Shown here piece after piece: positions 60,253-64,000 of a stretch of DNA of 64,000 nucleotides; the first letter of the stretch is position 1, and every line of letters starts with the position of its first letter. The stretch is taken from assembly GCA_017303795.1 (NCBI GenBank), contig JAFLBR010000002.1, forward strand, positions 372,001 through 436,000. The letters run 5' to 3'. A program made the position numbers and the translations under genes. The DNA is from Cytophagales bacterium (GTDB lineage: Bacteria; Bacteroidota; Bacteroidia; Cytophagales; Cyclobacteriaceae). The notes below the pieces were generated by a model that worked only from the letters and a program-made list of their open reading frames with translations, did no database searches and was not told where the DNA came from.

Positions 60253-60286
60253 AGGCGTCTGACCGCTTCAAGCGGTCTTGACGCCT
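60253..60286. repeat. Two-part hairpin after the Tat-exported oxidoreductase
   Basis: Outer arms AGGCGTC / GACGCCT and inner arms GACCGC / GCGGTC around TTCAA, separated by a T/TT bulge. It follows the stop by 12 bp. No T-run, so it is a REP-like hairpin or transcript stabiliser rather than a classical terminator. Confidence 0.65.
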
Positions 60287-60287
60287 A

Positions 60288-60326
60288 AATCGTAATTCTA
60301 CAATCGTAATTCTACAATCGTAATTC
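60288..60326 (+). repeat. 14-bp tandem repeat, 2.8 copies
   Basis: AATCGTAATTCTAC occurs at 60288-60301 and 60302-60315 exactly, with 11 bases of a third unit at 60316-60326. It ends 10 bp before the ATG of the DUF1080 gene and could vary in copy number in its leader. Confidence 0.9.
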
Positions 60327-60336
60327 GTAAATTTTT

Positions 60337-61686
60337 ATGATAAGGTTTTCAATAAAATTCATTGCTTTAATTCTGGTAGTCACTCACGCGGGCTTTGCTC
60401 AACCCAAAGAAAAGTGGACAAAACTTTTTAATGGCAAAGACCTTACCGGTTGGAAGTTGGTTAACGGAACGGCCAGTTATGAGGTTAAGGATGGAATGAT
60501 TGTGGGTACTTGTGTAAAAGATTCGCCCAATTCATTTCTGGCAACTGAAAAAGAGTATGGCGATTTTATTCTGGAAGTGCAGGTAAAAATTGATGCCGGA
60601 ATTAACTCCGGAATTCAATTCAGAAGTTTGCAGCGCGAAGGCGATGGTCGCGTGCATGGTTACCAAATGGAAGTAGATCACCGGCCGGAGCGCAGTTGGT
60701 CGGGTGGCATTTACGATGAAGCCCGCAGAGGTTGGTTATATCCGGTAGAACTTAATCCACCCGCGAAAGCGGCTTACAAATGGGGCGAATGGAATACGTA
60801 TCGCATCGAGTGCATCGGCAACACTATTCGTACATGGGTGAATGATGTACCTGTAGTTTATCTGGTGGATAATGCTTCGTTAAAAGGTTTAATTGGGTTA
60901 CAGGTACATTCGGTTTACAATGCTGAAGGTGTAGGTAAAAAAACATTTTGGAAAAACATTCGCATTCAAACTGAAAATCTTACTCCGCGACCAACCACAA
61001 ACATTCCGGTTGTTAATCTTGTGCCAAATACCTTATGCGATCTTGAAAAAGAACAAGGCTTTACTTTGTTATGGGATGGTGAAACCACAAAGAACTGGCG
61101 TGGTGCACACAAACAAAACTTTCCTGAAAAAGGGTGGGAGATAAAAGATGGTGTGCTTTCCGTGTTGCCCTCAGGTGGAGCAGAGTCAACCAATGGTGGC
61201 GATATTATCACCAATGAAAAATATGGAGCATTTGAACTTACATTCGATTTTAAATTTGCAGAAGGTGCCAACAGTGGAGTAAAGTATTTTGTTGACGAAA
61301 AATATTTATCAACAGGTTCAGCTATCGGCCTTGAGTATCAGATACTGGATGATGCCCGCCATCCCGATGCAAAAGAAGGTGTAGTAGGTAATCGTACGCT
61401 GGGATCATTGTACGATTTAATTCCTTCTTTGAAGATTCAAGACATACCACGGGTGTGGAATGAAGGCCGCATTAGGGTTTATCCCGATGGTCGCATTGAA
61501 CATTGGCTTAATGGAAGAAAGATTGTGGAGTACCAGCGCGGTACGCCTATTTTTTATGCGCTGGTTGCGCGCAGTAAGTATAAAGATTGGGAAGGTTTTG
61601 GAATGGTAGCGAAAGGTCATATTCTTTTACAAGATCATGGCAATGCGGTTTCGTTTCGCAGTATTAAAATCCGCGAACTGAAATAA
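60337..61686 (+). CDS. Secreted protein with two DUF1080 (3-keto-disaccharide hydrolase) domains
   Basis: 449 residues. Signal peptide (about 1-21). Domain 1 (about 24-215) opens WTKLFNGKDLTGWKLVNG and contains GINSGIQFRS; domain 2 (about 238-449) opens GFTLLWDGETTKNWRG and contains GANSGVKYF, the same concanavalin-like layout repeated. DUF1080 proteins hydrolyse 3-keto-glycosides made by Gfo/Idh-type oxidoreductases, which fits its position between two such oxidoreductase genes. Two domains in one chain are less common than one. Only 1 bp separates its stop from the next gene. Confidence 0.87.
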   Translation: MIRFSIKFIALILVVTHAGFAQPKEKWTKLFNGKDLTGWKLVNGTASYEVKDGMIVGTCVKDSPNSFLATEKEYGDFILEVQVKIDAGINSGIQFRSLQREGDGRVHGYQMEVDHRPERSWSGGIYDEARRGWLYPVELNPPAKAAYKWGEWNTYRIECIGNTIRTWVNDVPVVYLVDNASLKGLIGLQVHSVYNAEGVGKKTFWKNIRIQTENLTPRPTTNIPVVNLVPNTLCDLEKEQGFTLLWDGETTKNWRGAHKQNFPEKGWEIKDGVLSVLPSGGAESTNGGDIITNEKYGAFELTFDFKFAEGANSGVKYFVDEKYLSTGSAIGLEYQILDDARHPDAKEGVVGNRTLGSLYDLIPSLKIQDIPRVWNEGRIRVYPDGRIEHWLNGRKIVEYQRGTPIFYALVARSKYKDWEGFGMVAKGHILLQDHGNAVSFRSIKIRELK

Positions 61687-61687
61687 T

Positions 61688-62740
61688 ATGAAGCCAATCA
61701 AGACAGCTATACTTTCTTATGGAATGTCGGGTGAAGTATTTCATGCACCCTTGCTTCATGCCCACAAGGGGTTTGAAATCACTACCATCGTTCAGCGATC
61801 AAAAGATACAGCCAAGGAACATTACCCAACCTGTACTCTTGCTCGCACGGTTGATGAAGCTATTGGCGATCCTGCTATTGAACTTGTAATTGTAAACACG
61901 CCAAATGAATTGCATTTCAATCAAGCATCGCGTGCCATACTGGCCGGTAAACATGTAGTGGTTGAAAAACCATTTACGGTAACGGTGCATGAAGCGGATC
62001 AATTAATTGAATTGGCAAAAGAAAAAAATCGGATGCTCACTGCGTTTCAAAACCGAAGATGGGATGGTGATTTTCTCACGTTGAAACAAGTTTTTGATAA
62101 CGGTTGGGTTGGTCGCGTAGTAGAGTTCGAAGCGCATTATGATCGCTTTCGTAATTATGTAGAACCGAATACCTGGAAAGAGGAATCGGGAATTGGAAAA
62201 GGTATTTTGTATAACCTGGGTTCGCACATGCTCGATCAGGTGCTGGTGTTGTTCGGCATGCCCGAATCTATCGATGCCCGCATCGGCATTCAACGCACCA
62301 ATGGAAAAGTTGATGATTTTTACGATTTACGATTAAACTATGCGGGGGTGAATGTAATTGTAAAGTCAAGTTATCTGGTACGCGAACAAGGGCCACGCTA
62401 TCAATTGCATGGTACAGAAGGTTCTTTTGTTACAGCCAGCAATGTCGATCCGCAGGAGCAGGCATTAAAGGAAAAGAAAATACCGGGCAGTGCCGGGTGG
62501 GGTACTATGCCTGAAGAAACCTGGGGAAAGCTAAACACCACGTTAAAAGGTGAGCATGTTCAAAAGAGAATCGAAACCATACCGGGTAATTACCTCGGCT
62601 TTTACGATAATGTGTATGCTGCCATTCGCGAGGGTGCACCACTGGCTGTAAAACCCGAACAGGCCCGCGATATTATCAGGTTAATTGAAGCGGCCTATGA
62701 GAGTAATAAGCAACAGAAATCTATTAAGCTAAACCCTTAA
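61688..62740 (+). CDS. Cytoplasmic Gfo/Idh/MocA-family oxidoreductase
   Basis: 350 residues without a signal peptide, so the cytoplasmic counterpart of the Tat-exported enzyme upstream. N-terminal dinucleotide-binding fold (IKTAILSYGMSGEVFHAPLL, 4-23), VNTPNELH and the EKPFTVT motif (about 94-100), then QNRRWDGDFLTL. It resembles YdgJ/YhhX-type members. NAD(P)-dependent sugar dehydrogenation is inferred; the sugar is unknown. Follows the DUF1080 gene by 1 bp, in one operon. Confidence 0.87.
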   Translation: MKPIKTAILSYGMSGEVFHAPLLHAHKGFEITTIVQRSKDTAKEHYPTCTLARTVDEAIGDPAIELVIVNTPNELHFNQASRAILAGKHVVVEKPFTVTVHEADQLIELAKEKNRMLTAFQNRRWDGDFLTLKQVFDNGWVGRVVEFEAHYDRFRNYVEPNTWKEESGIGKGILYNLGSHMLDQVLVLFGMPESIDARIGIQRTNGKVDDFYDLRLNYAGVNVIVKSSYLVREQGPRYQLHGTEGSFVTASNVDPQEQALKEKKIPGSAGWGTMPEETWGKLNTTLKGEHVQKRIETIPGNYLGFYDNVYAAIREGAPLAVKPEQARDIIRLIEAAYESNKQQKSIKLNP

Positions 62741-62787
62741 GTTTTACTAAACTTGTATCGTGAATCTAAACTCTATTTTTATTTGAT

Positions 62788-63612
62788 ATGTCTTATCTCG
62801 AGAATCTCTTCACCCTTAAATCTAAAGTAGCCATTGTTACCGGAGGTACCGGTGTGCTGGGTAGTGCCATGTGTAAAGCATTGGCTAAAGCCGGAGCGGC
62901 TGTTGTTATTCTTGGTCGCAGAAAAGATGCTGCCGATAAATTAGCGAATGAGATAATTCAAAGTGGGGGCCAGGCAATGGGCATCTCAGCCGATGTCCTG
63001 AATACTGAGCAACTGATCGCTGCCAAGCAAACTATTCTACAAGAGTATGGTCGTATAGATATACTGGTGAACGGTGCCGGAGGCAATTTGCCTGGTGCTG
63101 TGGTTATGCCCGATAAAACTATCTTCGATTTAAATATTGATGATTTCAGAAGTGTTGTTGATTTAAACCTAACGGGTTCTTTATTACCGACTCAGATTTT
63201 TGGTGAAGCGTTGGTTGCCACTAAACAAGGAGTGATCATCAATATTTCATCTATGACTGCCATTCGCCCACTTACGCGCGTGTTGGGTTATGGTGCCGCT
63301 AAAGCGGCCATCAGCAACTTTACACAATGGCTTGCGGTGGAGATGTCTAAAAAATATGGCGAAGGTATCCGTGTAAACGCTATTGCACCCGGATTTTTTC
63401 TTACCGAACAAAATCGCAATCTGTTAACGAATAGAGATGGTAGTTTAACCGAACGCGGTCAATTAATTATTCGCGGAACTCCATTTGGTCGCTTTGGCCA
63501 ACCCGATGAATTAAGTGGTACGTTACTCTGGCTCTGTTCCGATGCTTCAAAGTTTGTATCGGGAATTGTAGTGCCGGTTGATGGAGCATTTAGTGCGTAT
63601 GGGGGAGTTTAA
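62788..63612 (+). CDS. SDR-family oxidoreductase, D-mannonate oxidoreductase (fructuronate reductase) type
   Basis: 274 residues with the short-chain dehydrogenase set: TGGTGVLG cofactor turn (18-25), NGAGG (95-99), Ser154/155 in NISSM, and Y168-x3-K172. The opening MSYLENLFTLKSKVAIVTGGTG and the tail FVSGIVVPVDGAFSAYGGV closely follow the SDR proteins that replace UxuB in hexuronate use in Bacteroidota. The ExuT-like transporter gene next to it supports interconversion of fructuronate and mannonate. Substrate assignment is by similarity and context. Confidence 0.8.
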   Translation: MSYLENLFTLKSKVAIVTGGTGVLGSAMCKALAKAGAAVVILGRRKDAADKLANEIIQSGGQAMGISADVLNTEQLIAAKQTILQEYGRIDILVNGAGGNLPGAVVMPDKTIFDLNIDDFRSVVDLNLTGSLLPTQIFGEALVATKQGVIINISSMTAIRPLTRVLGYGAAKAAISNFTQWLAVEMSKKYGEGIRVNAIAPGFFLTEQNRNLLTNRDGSLTERGQLIIRGTPFGRFGQPDELSGTLLWLCSDASKFVSGIVVPVDGAFSAYGGV

Positions 63613-63620
63613 AATAGTGG

Positions 63621-63648
63621 TTAGTCGTTAGTCCTTAGTCGTTAGTAA
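63621..63648 (+). repeat. 7-bp tandem repeat (TTAGTCn), four units
   Basis: TTAGTCG, TTAGTCC, TTAGTCG, TTAGTAA in direct succession, 8 bp after the SDR stop. Low-complexity intergenic array of unknown role. Confidence 0.85.
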
Positions 63649-63738
63649 TGGTTCATAGTATTTACGTAGGGGCTATCGATTATAAATCATTGACAAACAA
63701 TTATAAAATAGAGTATTACTAGTTAACCGCAATAAACA

Positions 63739-64000
63739 TTGAACACAACTGATAAACCCTGGTCTAACTATCGCTGGGTAGTTTGTGCGCTTCTTTTTGC
63801 AGCTACTACTATTAACTACATCGACAGGCAGGTGCTCAGTTTACTCAAACCGGTGCTGGAAAAAGAATTTAACTGGAGCGAGATAGATTACAGTAATATC
63901 GTAATGGCTTTTAGTGCTGCGTATGCGATTGGGTATCTCGTGTTTGGTCGTGTGGTGGATTGGGTTGGAACAAAAATGGGCTATGCTGTTTCCGTTTTCT
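63739..64000 (+). CDS. MFS transporter, hexuronate (ExuT)-like, 3' part outside window
   Basis: The frame is open to the window edge (87 codons). It begins NTTDKPWSNYRWVVCALLFAA after a TTG at 63739; an in-frame TAA at 63733 rules out a longer start and no ATG occurs before the first membrane helix. TTINYIDRQVLSLLKP is the helix-1 signature of the ACS/ExuT family (NYIDR). The second helix contains AFSAAYAIGYLVFGRVVDWVGTK. Transport of hexuronates or similar sugar acids is inferred from the family and from the adjoining mannonate-type SDR. Confidence 0.82.
   Translation, partial: MNTTDKPWSNYRWVVCALLFAATTINYIDRQVLSLLKPVLEKEFNWSEIDYSNIVMAFSAAYAIGYLVFGRVVDWVGTKMGYAVSVF

Overview
The window reads as chromosomal DNA of a member of the Bacteroidota, most likely a Cytophagales-type bacterium. 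The grounds are: three large secreted proteins with type IX secretion C-terminal domains (two type A, one gliding-type B), a Porin_10-family outer-membrane protein, a Bacteroidota-length MenE, a YCF48-like beta-propeller, and promoter -7 elements of the TAnnTTTG type. Genus cannot be named from this alone. No rRNA, complete tRNA, CRISPR array, transposase, integrase or phage structural gene was found.

Layout. 1-1152: 5' part of a TLC/Npt-like membrane transporter leaving the window on the left. 1354-3663: queA, and divergently menC. 3664-4552: an AT-rich insert with a small lipoprotein gene, followed by a decayed copy of the menC 3' end. 4553-5591: a small protein and an XRE/S24 regulator with two palindromes upstream. 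5700-10901 (minus): a tight menaquinone operon, thioesterase-menF-menD-menB-menE. 10982-18705: a phosphatase, the minus-strand set nif3-like/coiled-coil zinc-ribbon relative/TPR, then lpxK, porin and miaE. 18702-28409: large secreted propeller proteins, lipoproteins, an ABC permease and an SGNH hydrolase. 28484-32443: a tesA-like hydrolase opposite a ybbA/ybbP-type ABC pair. 32444-37110: two AT-rich single-gene inserts and a T9SS type B protein. 37196-42784: a DUF1330-like protein, an intergenic region crowded with repeats, an MBOAT O-acyltransferase with two SGNH proteins, and a YdcF-like protein. 42788-49877: a TerB-like/ABCG fusion transporter, a lipoprotein, a single-domain response regulator, a DUF5690 membrane protein and a phosphatase-superfamily protein. 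49956-58823: a zinc metalloprotease, a GH127 glycosidase, a YiiX-like hydrolase, a TonB receptor and a CotH-like secreted protein. 58913-64000: a sugar-catabolism group (two Gfo/Idh/MocA oxidoreductases, a double DUF1080 protein, a mannonate-type SDR and an ExuT-like transporter leaving on the right).

How genes work together. MenF, MenD, MenC, MenE, MenB and the thioesterase cover chorismate to 1,4-dihydroxy-2-naphthoate; MenA and MenH are not seen here. LpxK and the porin serve the outer membrane. The MBOAT plus two SGNH proteins look like a surface-glycan O-acylation unit. The right-hand cluster suggests uptake and oxidation of hexuronate-like sugars.

The most unusual signal is a recurring architecture: the end of a gene (98 bp of the T9SS type B gene start, 48 bp of the MBOAT gene end, about 100 bp of the menC end) is duplicated, and the two copies bracket a small AT-rich lipoprotein gene or a hairpin element. 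In the two fresh cases a palindromic hairpin lies flush, or within a few bases, against the duplication edge.
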